A stretch of 11,544 nucleotides of DNA from Collinsella sp. AF33-16. Lineage in GTDB: Bacteria > Actinomycetota > Coriobacteriia > Coriobacteriales > Coriobacteriaceae. The notes under the pieces were generated by a model, which saw only the letters and a list, made by a program, of their open reading frames with translations, was not told where the DNA came from and searched no databases. Within the stretch, counting starts at the first letter, position 1. Every line of letters starts with the position of its first letter. Shown here one piece after another: positions 6,145 through 11,544 of the stretch. A program made the translations under genes and the position numbers. The stretch spans positions 1 through 11,544 of the forward strand of contig NZ_QRQC01000035.1 in NCBI RefSeq assembly GCF_003475325.1, read 5' to 3'.

Positions 6145-6169
6145 AGAGGGGAATTGCCCCTCTTTTTTT
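6145..6169 (+). terminator. Rho-independent terminator with no obvious gene before it
   Basis: AGAGGGG (6145-6151), loop AATTG and CCCCTCT (6157-6163) form a perfect 7-bp stem that A/T pairs can lengthen, followed by a run of T to 6169 on the plus strand. No plus-strand gene precedes it back to 4299, so it is a leftover of a deleted gene or ends an unrecognised small RNA. Confidence 0.8.
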
Positions 6170-6261
6170 GATGGGCGGGGCTTCGAGCTGCGGATACGTA
6201 TCTCTTCAAGTCGCCTCTAACTTTCCTTAACTTCCCATCCGCCCCATTCCCACGTGTTGCG

Positions 6262-6462
6262 CCTCAGCTGCGCGGCGTCAAGAGCGCTCACGGAACCTCG
6301 CACAAATCTGCGCTCCGCTCCGATTGGTGGAGGTTGCCGCGAACAACCCCTGACCCCCTTCGTCTCGGCGCGGCGCTTCAGGGAGCAAAGCGCAAGGCGC
6401 CGCGGGGCAAGCGCCTTCCGCTTTGCCCGCAGGCGGAGATTCTACGGGCCGGGAGGCCGGAA
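6262..6462 (+). ncRNA. Candidate structured leader RNA element, copy A (orphaned by the IS)
   Basis: This is similar over about 190 bases to the minus strand of 11010-11190 (copy B). It contains CGCTCCGCTCCGATTGGTGG (6311-6330), a small hairpin GAGGTTG/CAACCCC (6330-6336 with 6344-6350), and a long stem. In the long stem, GCAAAGCG (6385-6392) pairs with CGCTTTGC (6419-6426), and AAGGCGC (6394-6400) with GCGCCTT (6411-6417). An earlier GCGCTT (6373-6378) can alternatively pair with AAGCGC (6388-6393). Stems are kept in copy B with different bases. The IS starts ten bases after the similarity fades, so the gene this element once preceded has gone. It may instead be a DNA-level repeat. Confidence 0.5.
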
Positions 6463-6486
6463 GGTGTTAGCCTGGATTGGCAACAC

Positions 6487-7357
6487 CTATTTGGACGATT
6501 CCGGGAGGGACAGCCCCGCCTTTCTGAACTCGACCGGCGACATGTAGCCCAGCGTCGAGTGGATCCTGAAGTTGCCGTACCGGTGCACGTAGTCCGGGAG
6601 CTTGGCCCGGAGCTCGCGCGTCGTGCCGAACGTCTCGCGGTGGACGAGCTCGGCCTTCAGTATCCTGTTGGTCGACTCGTCGACGGCGTTGTCGTAGGGG
6701 CAGCCCTTGGCCGACAGCGACCTCTCTATGCCGAAGGCCTCGAGCATCGGGTCGATCCCGGCGTCGTCGAACTCGCTGCCGCGGTCCGTGTGGAAGACCT
6801 CGATGTCCGAGATGGGGAAGGAGGGCGTCGCGAACGCCAGCTTGACCGGCCGGGCGTCCTTCCCGGGCCCGGCGGAGTGGCCGACGATCTCCCCGTTGTA
6901 GAGGTCGACGAGCAGGCAGACGTAGTTCCACGAGGCCCCGACGCGCACGTAGGCCAGGTCGCTGCATATATGGGTGCGCGGCGCCCTGCCGCCGAAGCCG
7001 CGCGCGACGACGTTCGGCACGTCGGCCTCGTTGACCGCCCCGGGGGTGCACCTTGAACCTCTTCCCGCCGTACGCGCTGGCCGGGCCGTTCTCCCTCATG
7101 ATGCGGCAGACCCGGCGCCGGCTGACGGCGACGCCCGACCTCTCGAGCGACGCCTCTATCTTGCGCGAGCCGTACCGGCCCTTGCTGGCGGCGTGGGCCG
7201 CGACCACGGCCGGCGCGGCGGGGTCCGGCGCGGCGGGCCGGTCGGGCCGCGAGCGCATGGAGCGGTACGTCGACCTCGCGACGCCGAGGAGCCCGCGCTG
7301 CGCTGATATGGGGTAGCGGCCCTCGTTGGCCGCTATGGCCCTCACTTTCGAGCGCAT
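6487..7357 (-). pseudogene. IS3 OrfB (DDE transposase), frameshifted
   Basis: The protein would be about 289 residues, the normal OrfB size. The N-terminal part, from ATG 7357, holds the HTH_21 region (YGSRKIEASLERSGVAVSRR). The C-terminal part, frame 6487-7020 and upstream, holds the rve integrase core with Asp in ICSDLAYV, Asp in VFHTDRGSEF and Glu in DNAVDESTNRILKAE; the last two are 35 residues apart, the DD(35)E spacing. The two halves are in different frames. Reading KVHP and then GAVNEADVPNVV needs one C fewer in the run at 7038-7046 (four C, five G on the plus strand). As sequenced the transposase is broken. A homopolymer sequencing error would look the same. Confidence 0.88.
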
Positions 7358-7629
7358 ATCGGCGCCGCTTGTTTTAAGACGTCGACCTCCATCCGGAGCC
7401 TGCGGTTCTCGCGCTCGAGCTCCAGGATCCGGTTCTGCTCGGGCGTGCGGTTGTCCGCGGCGCGCGGCGAGCCGGTCGCGTTTATCGACTTGATCCACCT
7501 CTCCACGGTGCTCTTGCCGAGGTCGTACTCGTCCATGGCCTCGCGCTTGGGCTTGCCGGCGTTGTAGAGGTCGACTATCTGCCTCTTGAACTCGTCGGTG
7601 AAATGCCTCGGGTGCCTGGGGTCCCTCAT
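7342..7629 (-). CDS. IS3 OrfA (helix-turn-helix transposase subunit)
   Basis: The 95-residue protein has the HTH_Tnp_1 pattern HFTDEFKRQIVDLYNAGK (9-26) and LGKSTVERWIKSI (37-49). A leucine-zipper coiled coil follows (RILELERENRRLRMEVDVLK, 67-86), which in this family mediates multimerisation. The start ATG at 7629 follows GGAGGG at a normal distance. The frame overlaps orfB by 16 bases, and a TTAAAAC shift site near its end would give the OrfAB fusion. It binds the IS ends; with orfB broken it may act only as a repressor or be inert. Confidence 0.88.
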   Translation of the reverse strand: MRDPRHPRHFTDEFKRQIVDLYNAGKPKREAMDEYDLGKSTVERWIKSINATGSPRAADNRTPEQNRILELERENRRLRMEVDVLKQAAPICARK

Positions 7630-7690
7630 ATACGGCCCTCCCGTCTCCTGCGCCCCTCCCGGAACTGTCCACACCAGCGTAGCCAATCCA

Positions 7691-8061
7691 CCGGTCAGAG
7701 CTCCACCAAGGGGACGCAGAGCTCCTCGTCCGGCAAGTCGTTCTCCGTGGCGCGCCGCCCGCTGATCACCCCGTCGGAACTCATGGCCTGGAGCGCGCGC
7801 GTGAACGGTGCGCTCGTGATCGACGCGGAGGGACCGATGGCGCTCGCCAGCCGCGACATCACCGAGACGTTCCTGGGGCCGCTGCTGGGCCTGACGTCGC
7901 CGGAGGCCGAGGGCGCGCTGCTCGCGCGGGCGCTCGAGGGGGAGGTCCGGAACACCTCCCCGGCACCGGTATGGCGCATCCCGGGGAAGCCGAAAAAGCC
8001 CAAGGGGTCGCCGTCCGGCGGCAGGAAGCGCAAGGTGTCCGCCGCGCCCGACGGGTTCTGA
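7691..8061 (+). pseudogene. C-terminal remnant of a VirD4/TraG-type coupling protein
   Basis: From the IS end to a TGA at 8059-8061 the plus strand reads 122 residues. They start with a Ser/Thr-rich linker (GQSSTKGTQSSSSGKSF), followed by RRPLITPSELMAW, GALVIDAEGPMALASRDI and a basic Lys/Arg/Pro-rich tail. This order (Ser-rich stretch, RPLxTPxEL, short strand about the substrate path) is typical of the last part of type IV secretion coupling ATPases. The ATPase domain is absent, and the sequence on the far side of the IS is unrelated, so the N-terminal ~three quarters has been deleted. It shows that the island once carried a conjugation module. The family call is by motif only. Confidence 0.65.
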
Positions 8062-8087
8062 CGCGTCGTACGGCCCTGCCTGCGAAA

Positions 8088-8135
8088 ACGGCCCGCCGTC
8101 ATACGCGCCTCGCGCGCCGTATGGCGGCGGGCCGT
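8088..8135 (-). terminator. Terminator hairpin of the small minus-strand gene
   Basis: ACGGCCCGCCGTCATACG (8088-8105) pairs with CGTATGGCGGCGGGCCGT (8118-8135), 18 bp with a single G-T wobble. On the minus strand it is followed by TTTTCGC, so it ends transcription of the gene at 8163, 27 bases upstream. It also lies 26 bases after the coupling-protein stop and may serve both. Confidence 0.75.
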
Positions 8136-8162
8136 GACCGCCTTCCGGTTTAATCGGCCACG

Positions 8163-8399
8163 CTACCAGCGGAAACGAACTCGGCACGCCGAGTTGCGCC
8201 GCAAAATCCCGGGCGCCCGTAGTGCGCCCTTATCCTGCTCCTCATGATGGCGTACCTCGACCCAAAGGCCCTCCAACACGTCGTCGAACCCGAAATCGAG
8301 CTCCGCCTGGGCGCTCTCGCCGAGCGCATCGCCCAGGGCGAGCTCCGGCACCTTCGTCACACGGCCGTCCAGCCACTCAATCTCTGTCATCGCGCGCAT
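8163..8399 (-). CDS. Small acidic protein of unknown function
   Basis: The 78-residue frame begins MRAMTEIEWLDGRVTKVPEL and is strongly acidic through AELDFGFDDVLEGLWVEV, then ends in a basic tail (RAPGILRRNSACRVRFRW). The codons are rich in G/C at the third position, as in the nearby real genes. The ATG at 8399 has AAGGGG eight bases upstream, and a strong terminator follows the stop. In-frame starts also exist at 8420 and 8390. I recognise no family. Its place beside a coupling-protein remnant suggests a conjugative-element accessory gene, but nothing more can be said. Confidence 0.55.
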   Translation of the reverse strand: MRAMTEIEWLDGRVTKVPELALGDALGESAQAELDFGFDDVLEGLWVEVRHHEEQDKGALRAPGILRRNSACRVRFRW

Positions 8400-8420
8400 G
8401 GTGCAAGCCCCTTCCGACAC

Positions 8421-8899
8421 GGGATTGTCAGCTCAACCCGACCCTTACCCATACGGACGAACATAACTCGCCAGGGGAAGCCCCTGAAGGCCGTGCGCCA
8501 CAACATGAGGCCGAATCCGCCCCCGGCTGGACAGGCCAACAACGAAGGAGCACACGGAACCGGCGCAGCGTTACAACCGTCCCGGCAAGCGTGTCACTTG
8601 GCCAAGTCATGATGCCGACAAACCCGGAAATGCTCCAACGGAGCGCCGAACGAGCGTAACAATATAAAGCCGTGCAACACGCGTTGGACGACCAGAACAT
8701 CCCAAACAAAGGCCTGTCGGTCCCACCTTCAAGCCCAATAGCAAAATGTGCATCAGCGGATTTGCAGCGATACAAGTCTCAACCGTCACCATCACACCGC
8801 AGCGCGCCTAGTCCCACTCATCCTACTGCAAATGTCCCAGAACGAGAAAACGTCCAGCTTAACATGCCAACCTTTATATCCGCACGCGCGTAATTCAAC
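8421..8899. other. 480-base stretch without a supported gene
   Basis: Several open frames of 60-145 codons cross this stretch, but none has both a ribosome-binding site and a sensible protein. Their compositions are rich in Cys/Trp or Pro/Arg, as in noncoding GC-rich DNA. Composition drifts from GC-rich on the left to moderate on the right, towards the AT-richer membrane-protein gene. I see no terminator or repeat. Confidence 0.5.
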
Positions 8900-9553
8900 T
8901 CATAAGGACCGGCTATCCCTTACCTGTGACACAATCTCAAACGCACAGAACAGAATCATCAGTCCAATCATCGCATAAGAGGAAGCCGAACCTTCAAGCA
9001 CTATTCCACAAAGAACAATCTCCGCGCCGCCAATAAGAACTGTTATCAGGCGCTCTGCCTTTTTGCTCTCGCCGCTCGCATAAAAAGGCGGCAAAGCGCA
9101 CAAGGTCACATATAGCCCGGGAAGGGAATACAGGATCGATAGTCCAAGTCCCCCATCAACCGCAGTGCTTTGCGTAAGAATCAACTGAACCCAAACGGCA
9201 ATTATCACTGAGCAGGTTGTCGATAAAAGAAGACTAGAAATATAGCACGCAACAAAGTCCCGTCGCATTCGAGCAGAGAAATCCGCGAACTCTCTTCGTC
9301 GCGTGGAAACAATAAGGTACACAGAAATTGCAATAGAACCAATCAGAGAAAACAGCGGAACAACCAGCAATTCAAGCTTATTACCCCATCGATCAACCAC
9401 GCCCCCACTCCAATGAGCGGGAATTGTATCAGGGAGGGCTGACCAAGCCGCCCATAGAATCAGAAATGGAAGAATAGAGAGGATGAAGGATGATAACACT
9501 GCAGTAGTTTTCTTTGAGGCTCTCATCGATTCCGCATCTCCTTGCGCGCTCAC
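8900..9553 (-). CDS. DUF1648/SdpI-like integral membrane protein
   Basis: The 217-residue protein has about six hydrophobic segments (roughly 17-36, 64-83, 103-124, 138-158, 169-186, 190-207). Between the first two is LPDTIPAHWSGGVVDRWGNK (40-59), the DUF1648 signature found in SdpI, the immunity protein and signal transducer for the Bacillus SDP peptide toxin, and in many uncharacterised relatives. The start may be GTG at 9553 (GGCGGAG six bases upstream) or ATG at 9526 (AAGGAG eleven bases upstream). The gene is clearly AT-richer than the neighbouring IS and DUF genes, so it was probably acquired separately, together with the divergent small gene at 9725. Immunity to a peptide is a fair guess; DUF1648 proteins also have other, unknown roles. 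Confidence 0.75.
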   Translation of the reverse strand: MSAQGDAESMRASKKTTAVLSSFILSILPFLILWAAWSALPDTIPAHWSGGVVDRWGNKLELLVVPLFSLIGSIAISVYLIVSTRRREFADFSARMRRDFVACYISSLLLSTTCSVIIAVWVQLILTQSTAVDGGLGLSILYSLPGLYVTLCALPPFYASGESKKAERLITVLIGGAEIVLCGIVLEGSASSYAMIGLMILFCAFEIVSQVRDSRSL

Positions 9554-9571
9554 ATTCCACTCCGCCTTAAA

Positions 9572-9593
9572 TCAAGTTTAAATAAAAACTTGA
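9572..9593. promoter_or_regulatory. Perfect dyad in the divergent promoter region
   Basis: TCAAGTTT and AAACTTGA form a perfect 8-bp inverted repeat around AAATAA, 19 bases upstream of the GTG of the membrane-protein gene. The position suits an operator acting on one or both divergent genes. It would also fold as a weak hairpin, but there is no gene for it to terminate. Confidence 0.5.
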
Positions 9594-9601
9594 ATGCAAA
9601 T

Positions 9602-9629
9602 TTGTTTTGATTAGTATGGAAACTATATC
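9602..9629 (+). promoter_or_regulatory. Possible promoter of the small gene at 9725
   Basis: TTGTTT (9602-9607) and TATATC (9624-9629) are 16 bases apart in a markedly AT-rich patch. The distance to the start codon would be about 95 bases. Confidence 0.3.
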
Positions 9630-9724
9630 TATTTAGTTCTAATTTGTTCGTAGTATCAAATCGATACCGACACTAGCGTGACACAGTCTTTCAAGACAGC
9701 TATTCAACATTGGTGGTCACCGCT

Positions 9725-10096
9725 ATGGACAATGTGAACCACCTAAACGAACTCTCAATACAGTCCCAGCTTAGCACCCTTGAAAAACTGGTCGCGGACG
9801 CGGAACAATCTACCGACGCAAGACGCGATTTCGAAGCTCAGCCTCGTGCCGTATTCCAGAAATATGGAATTACAGACCTCCAAATCAAAGCGGGAAATCG
9901 AGAAGTCTCTGTACGAACTGGTGGAGTCAACCGAAAAGGAGGCGCGTGTCCCCGTTGCACGCGCAGTATATCGTCGTATCCAGCTCCCACCGTCCAAGGC
10001 ACTTGGACGGTGGGAGCTCCGCATCCCCGGGAAAGGAAAAGCGCGGCCCGTCCGGACCGCGCCCGCGCCCTCCTCCCATTTCACCCCGCGACGTAA
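9725..10096 (+). CDS. Small unknown protein, possible peptide (RiPP-like) precursor with altered 3' end
   Basis: The frame gives 123 residues from ATG 9725 (GGTGG about eight bases upstream; a TTG at 9710 is also possible). Residues 1-62 look like a helical acidic leader, with DARRDFEAQPRAVFQKYGI (31-49) resembling the '-DPxAxLxxxGI' end of nitrile-hydratase-type leader peptides. After it comes a Gly/Cys segment with CPRC (75-78). From about residue 80 the DNA turns GC-rich and the frame runs straight through a perfect 17-bp hairpin and a terminator, then overlaps the end of the convergent gene by 16 bases. The last ~40 residues are therefore probably not original. It faces away from an SdpI-like membrane protein, which would suit a precursor and immunity pair. 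There are no modification enzymes in the window. I do not recognise the family; the precursor idea is a hypothesis. Confidence 0.4.
   Translation: MDNVNHLNELSIQSQLSTLEKLVADAEQSTDARRDFEAQPRAVFQKYGITDLQIKAGNREVSVRTGGVNRKGGACPRCTRSISSYPAPTVQGTWTVGAPHPRERKSAARPDRARALLPFHPAT
9982..10018. terminator. Perfect 17-bp hairpin
   Basis: AGCTCCCACCGTCCAAG (9982-9998) and CTTGGACGGTGGGAGCT (10002-10018) are exact complements with a three-base loop. There is no T-run on either side. It lies between two convergent genes, so a terminator role is plausible, but it also falls inside the open frame of the small gene. Confidence 0.45.
10034..10062 (-). terminator. Rho-independent terminator of the DUF2958-DUF4313-like operon
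   Basis: On the minus strand GCGCGGTCC, a four-base loop and GGGCCGCGC (10041-10062, one wobble pair) are followed by TTTTCCTT. It comes 18 bases after the stop codon at 10081. Confidence 0.75.
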
Positions 10097-10677
10097 ACCG
10101 TCCGGCCCGTCTCGCAGTCGATGGTCTCGGCATCCCCGAACCCAACCCGGACGGCAGCCCATCCGCCGGCGCCCGCCAACGCGTCGGCCTCGGACCTCGC
10201 GGTGGCGATGAGTCGCTCGAGCGCGGCCGAACCCGCCGGTGCGGTCCCCACCTCGAACGCGCCGCCGTCGCCGCCCGACTCGTACTCGACGACGACCGTC
10301 GAGCCGAGAGCCTCCTCGAGGGTCTCGCTCAGGCCGCCCATGCCGTCGAGGGCGTGCCCGGCGACCGTGGCCAGCGGGTAGCGGGCCATCCCGGACGCCG
10401 CCGAGCGGACGGCCATGCGAAGCAAGCCGGCGGCCTCGAGCGCCTCGATGAGCGCCGCGGGGACCGCGGCGTCGATGGCGATGTTGCCGTGCCCGCGGCA
10501 CCACTCGGCCGCCGACGGCACGTTCGCCGTGAGCACGCCCCACCCGGCCATGTAGCCCTCGGAGCGCGGGTCCGTGGCGTCGAGGAGCAGGACGGCCAGG
10601 CCGCCGCCCACGTACTCCCCGGCCACGAGGGCGAGGCGGACCGCCTCGCCCATGGAGTCGAACTCGACCGTGACCAT
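10081..10677 (-). CDS. DUF4313-like protein of conjugative elements
   Basis: The 198-residue protein is Ala/Gly-rich and acidic, with no signal peptide or membrane segment. Its first half (about 20-105) resembles DUF4313: YVGGGLAVLLLDATDP (22-37), GVLTANVPSAAEW (47-59) and a late GLLRMAVRSAASGMARYPL (84-102), matching the family's 'LAIxL...LTVNxP...sGf..yP' pattern. The second half (about 115-198) I do not recognise. The ATG at 10677 is four bases beyond the stop of the DUF2958 gene, and its GGAGGAGG ribosome-binding site lies in that gene's last codons, so translation is coupled. A terminator follows. Proteins of this kind occur on plasmids and integrative elements of gut Actinobacteria and Firmicutes; their role is unknown. 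Confidence 0.6.
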   Translation of the reverse strand: MVTVEFDSMGEAVRLALVAGEYVGGGLAVLLLDATDPRSEGYMAGWGVLTANVPSAAEWCRGHGNIAIDAAVPAALIEALEAAGLLRMAVRSAASGMARYPLATVAGHALDGMGGLSETLEEALGSTVVVEYESGGDGGAFEVGTAPAGSAALERLIATARSEADALAGAGGWAAVRVGFGDAETIDCETGRTVYVAG

Positions 10678-10681
10678 GCGG

Positions 10682-10981
10682 CTACCTCCTCCTGACGGCG
10701 CTGAGCGGCTTCGGGGAGAAGTGCTCGTCGCGCTCGACGGCAGCGAACCCCATCTGGCGGTTCAGCTCGGCCATCTCCTTGATGCTGAAGTAGCCGAGCT
10801 CGTCGTCGTAGCCCTCGACGAGGCCGAACGCCTCGTCCGTGCCGTCGAACTCGAGCAGCCACCAGTCCCATCCGTTCACGCACGAGAAGTAGTGGGCGTA
10901 GACCGTGGGGTCCTCCGCCCCGTCCTGCCCATAGAGCCCCGGCACCGTCTTGGCGATTTCCACGGTCATCAGCTGCTGCAT
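10682..10981 (-). CDS. DUF2958-family protein
   Basis: The 99-residue protein is nearly the whole DUF2958 domain: VPGLYGQDGAEDPTVYAHYF (13-32), GWDWWLLEFDG (37-47), AFGLVEGYDDELGYFSIKEM (51-70) and the closing ERDEHFSPKPLS (83-94). I chose ATG 10981 because GGAGG lies five bases before it and the domain begins just after it. The frame is open a further 62 codons upstream, but those codons are the repeat/leader element (copy B) and are not protein-like. It heads a two-gene operon with the DUF4313-like gene. DUF2958 proteins are common on conjugative plasmids and ICEs, often near antirestriction genes; no activity is known. Confidence 0.88.
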   Translation of the reverse strand: MQQLMTVEIAKTVPGLYGQDGAEDPTVYAHYFSCVNGWDWWLLEFDGTDEAFGLVEGYDDELGYFSIKEMAELNRQMGFAAVERDEHFSPKPLSAVRRR

Positions 10982-11009
10982 GTCTTCCTCCGTTCCGGGC
11001 ACGTGGCCC

Positions 11010-11190
11010 TCAACATCTCGCCCCTGCGGGCAAAGCCGAATGGCGACGCCGCGCGTCGTCGTCGGCTTTGCTCCCTGCAAAGCCGCACCGGAGTGAAGAC
11101 GGGTCAAGGGAGGTCCATGACGACCTCCACCAACCGGAGCGGAGCGGAGGTTTGTGCGGGGTCTCATGGGCCCCCTTGACGCGGCGTAGC
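11010..11190 (-). ncRNA. Candidate structured leader RNA element, copy B (upstream of the DUF2958 operon)
   Basis: Minus-strand order: GGAGGTC/GACCTCC hairpin (11122-11128 with 11109-11115), then GGCTTTGC-AGGGA-GCAAAGCC (11084-11064). The GCAAAGCCGA of the latter (11071-11062) can instead pair with TCGGCTTTGC (11039-11030), enclosing an inner CGACGC/GCGTCG stem (11058-11053 with 11049-11044). Two mutually exclusive hairpins about 30-80 bases before a ribosome-binding site resemble an attenuator or translation switch. Copy A at 6262 keeps both folds with different bases. No ligand or protein partner is evident. Confidence 0.5.
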
Positions 11191-11299
11191 GGAGGTGCCA
11201 CCCGGCCGCGGAGCCGTGGCCGATTCACGACGGACGCCGGCAGCCCGCGTCCAACATCGATACCATTTAAGGCCCTATTTACTTTTTGAAAGGAGTCGC

Positions 11300-11494
11300 A
11301 TGGAACTCGAAGACATCATTTACGAGCTCACTTGCCTTCATGAGTCGATGCTTTTCTGCTGCGAGGACCGATTCGGTAAGGAGGACCCGGTCTTCGCGCA
11401 TTACTGCATGGCGCTGGGGAGGATCGTCAGGGACCTCGAAGAAACCGAGCGGCGCATTCGGACCGAAACGGCCAGCGCTAAATCACGTCAATAA
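11300..11494 (+). CDS. Small unknown protein
   Basis: The 64-residue protein is helical and charged: MELEDIIYELTCLHESM, two Cys in MLFCCEDRFGKEDPVF, HYCMALGRIVRDLEETERR, and a polar tail. It has no membrane segment. The ATG at 11300 follows AAAGGAG at six bases. It is transcribed away from the DUF2958 operon and ends 15 bases before the start of an insertion-sequence end. Small helical proteins of this kind are frequent on conjugative elements. I do not recognise the family. Confidence 0.65.
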   Translation: MELEDIIYELTCLHESMLFCCEDRFGKEDPVFAHYCMALGRIVRDLEETERRIRTETASAKSRQ

Positions 11495-11509
11495 GAAACG
11501 CCCCGGCAC

Positions 11510-11544
11510 TGAACTGCACCCCAAAACTTGGACGGCTTAAATAA
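11510..11544. mobile_element. Terminus of an IS3-family (IS150-like) insertion sequence, cut by the window edge
   Basis: TGAACTGCACC begins at 11510 and continues CCAAAACTTGGACGG, the form of the terminal inverted repeat of IS150-group elements (TG, then ACTGCACCC, then TTGGAC). The element would extend to the right of the window. No coding is visible yet. It is unrelated in its end sequence to the IS at 6473-7690. Confidence 0.6.

Larger units (their letters stand above)
6473..7690 (-). mobile_element. IS3-family insertion sequence, 1218 bp
   Basis: The ends are inverted repeats: TGGATTGGC ... TTCCGGGAGGG at 6473-6509 and the same, inverted, at 7654-7690, with about 28 of 37 bases identical. 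Between them are orfA and orfB in the usual IS3 arrangement. The minus-strand sequence CTTAAAAC in the orfA end (7371-7378) is a plausible -1 frameshift site, because orfB is in the -1 frame there. The flanks share only CC on each side, so no convincing 3-4 bp target duplication is seen. The left flank is a repeat element and the right flank is the middle of a coupling-protein gene, which points to a deletion or recombination at one end rather than a simple insertion. Confidence 0.9.

Noticed and set aside
6334..7056. Long plus-strand frame through the repeat and IS
   Set aside because: It is the antisense of the IS3 orfB and shows no domain.
8428..8795. Small membrane-like proteins downstream of the DUF1648 gene
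   Set aside because: Two overlapping frames with odd Cys/Trp content and no ribosome-binding site; no homology recognised.
9755..10883. Arg/Gly-rich long frames on both strands over the DUF4313-like gene
   Set aside because: They are alternative frames of a very GC-rich gene, with low-complexity composition.
10982..11167. Longer N-terminus for the DUF2958 protein
   Set aside because: The 62 extra codons are copy B of the structured repeat, whose copy A is translated similarly in an unrelated place; ATG 10981 has a good ribosome-binding site.

Overview
The window looks like a decayed and rebuilt accessory island of a GC-rich gut actinobacterium. Coriobacteriia (Eggerthellaceae or Atopobiaceae type) is my best guess. 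This rests on the ORF6N protein, the DUF2958/DUF4313-like conjugative-element genes and the mixture of very GC-rich genes with AT-richer inserts. It is an inference from family resemblance, not from a marker gene.

Layout. 1-652: no recognisable gene. There is an array of inverted AATCTGTAACA half-sites repeating every ~80 bp, then five TTCCGGACAT sites spaced ~20 bp. 653-2047 (-): an AlbA_2 / GHKL-ATPase-like / winged-helix regulator. 2072-2850: two more copies of the five-site array plus a partial copy of the 80-bp unit. 2851-4299: a broken and a nearly full-length ORF6N gene, with a decayed tRNA 3' end and its terminator between them, which reads as an old integration scar. 4371-5739 (-): a two-gene operon, MTH538-type TIR protein followed by a caspase-like protease, i.e. 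the layout of a TIR-caspase (type IV) Thoeris defence system. 5740-6472: regulatory and noncoding sequence with a phased operator-like array, an orphan terminator and copy A of a structured repeat. 6473-7690: an IS3-family insertion sequence whose orfB carries an internal frameshift. 7691-8061 (+): the orphaned C-terminus of a VirD4/TraG-type coupling protein. 8163-8399 (-): a small acidic protein. 8900-9553 (-) and 9725-10096 (+): an AT-richer divergent pair, a DUF1648/SdpI-like membrane protein and a small CxxC protein that could be a peptide precursor. 10081-10981 (-): a coupled DUF2958 - DUF4313-like operon behind copy B of the structured repeat. 11300-11494 (+): a small unknown protein. 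11510-end: the first bases of a second, IS150-like insertion sequence.

How the pieces work together. The TIR-caspase pair is the one clearly coherent functional module. By analogy with described TIR-caspase Thoeris, the TIR would make an NAD-derived signal on infection and the signal would switch on the protease. The strongest unexplained signals are regulatory DNA or RNA. They are (i) three helically phased TTCCGGACAT arrays around the AlbA_2 gene, one looking like an 'empty' version of the locus; (ii) two arrays of ~11-bp phased TGTCGYAG sites, one before the defence operon and one before an ORF6N fragment; and (iii) two inverted copies of a ~180-bp element whose stems stay paired although their sequences differ, which suggests a structured leader RNA. 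Much of the rest is debris of conjugative and integrative elements.
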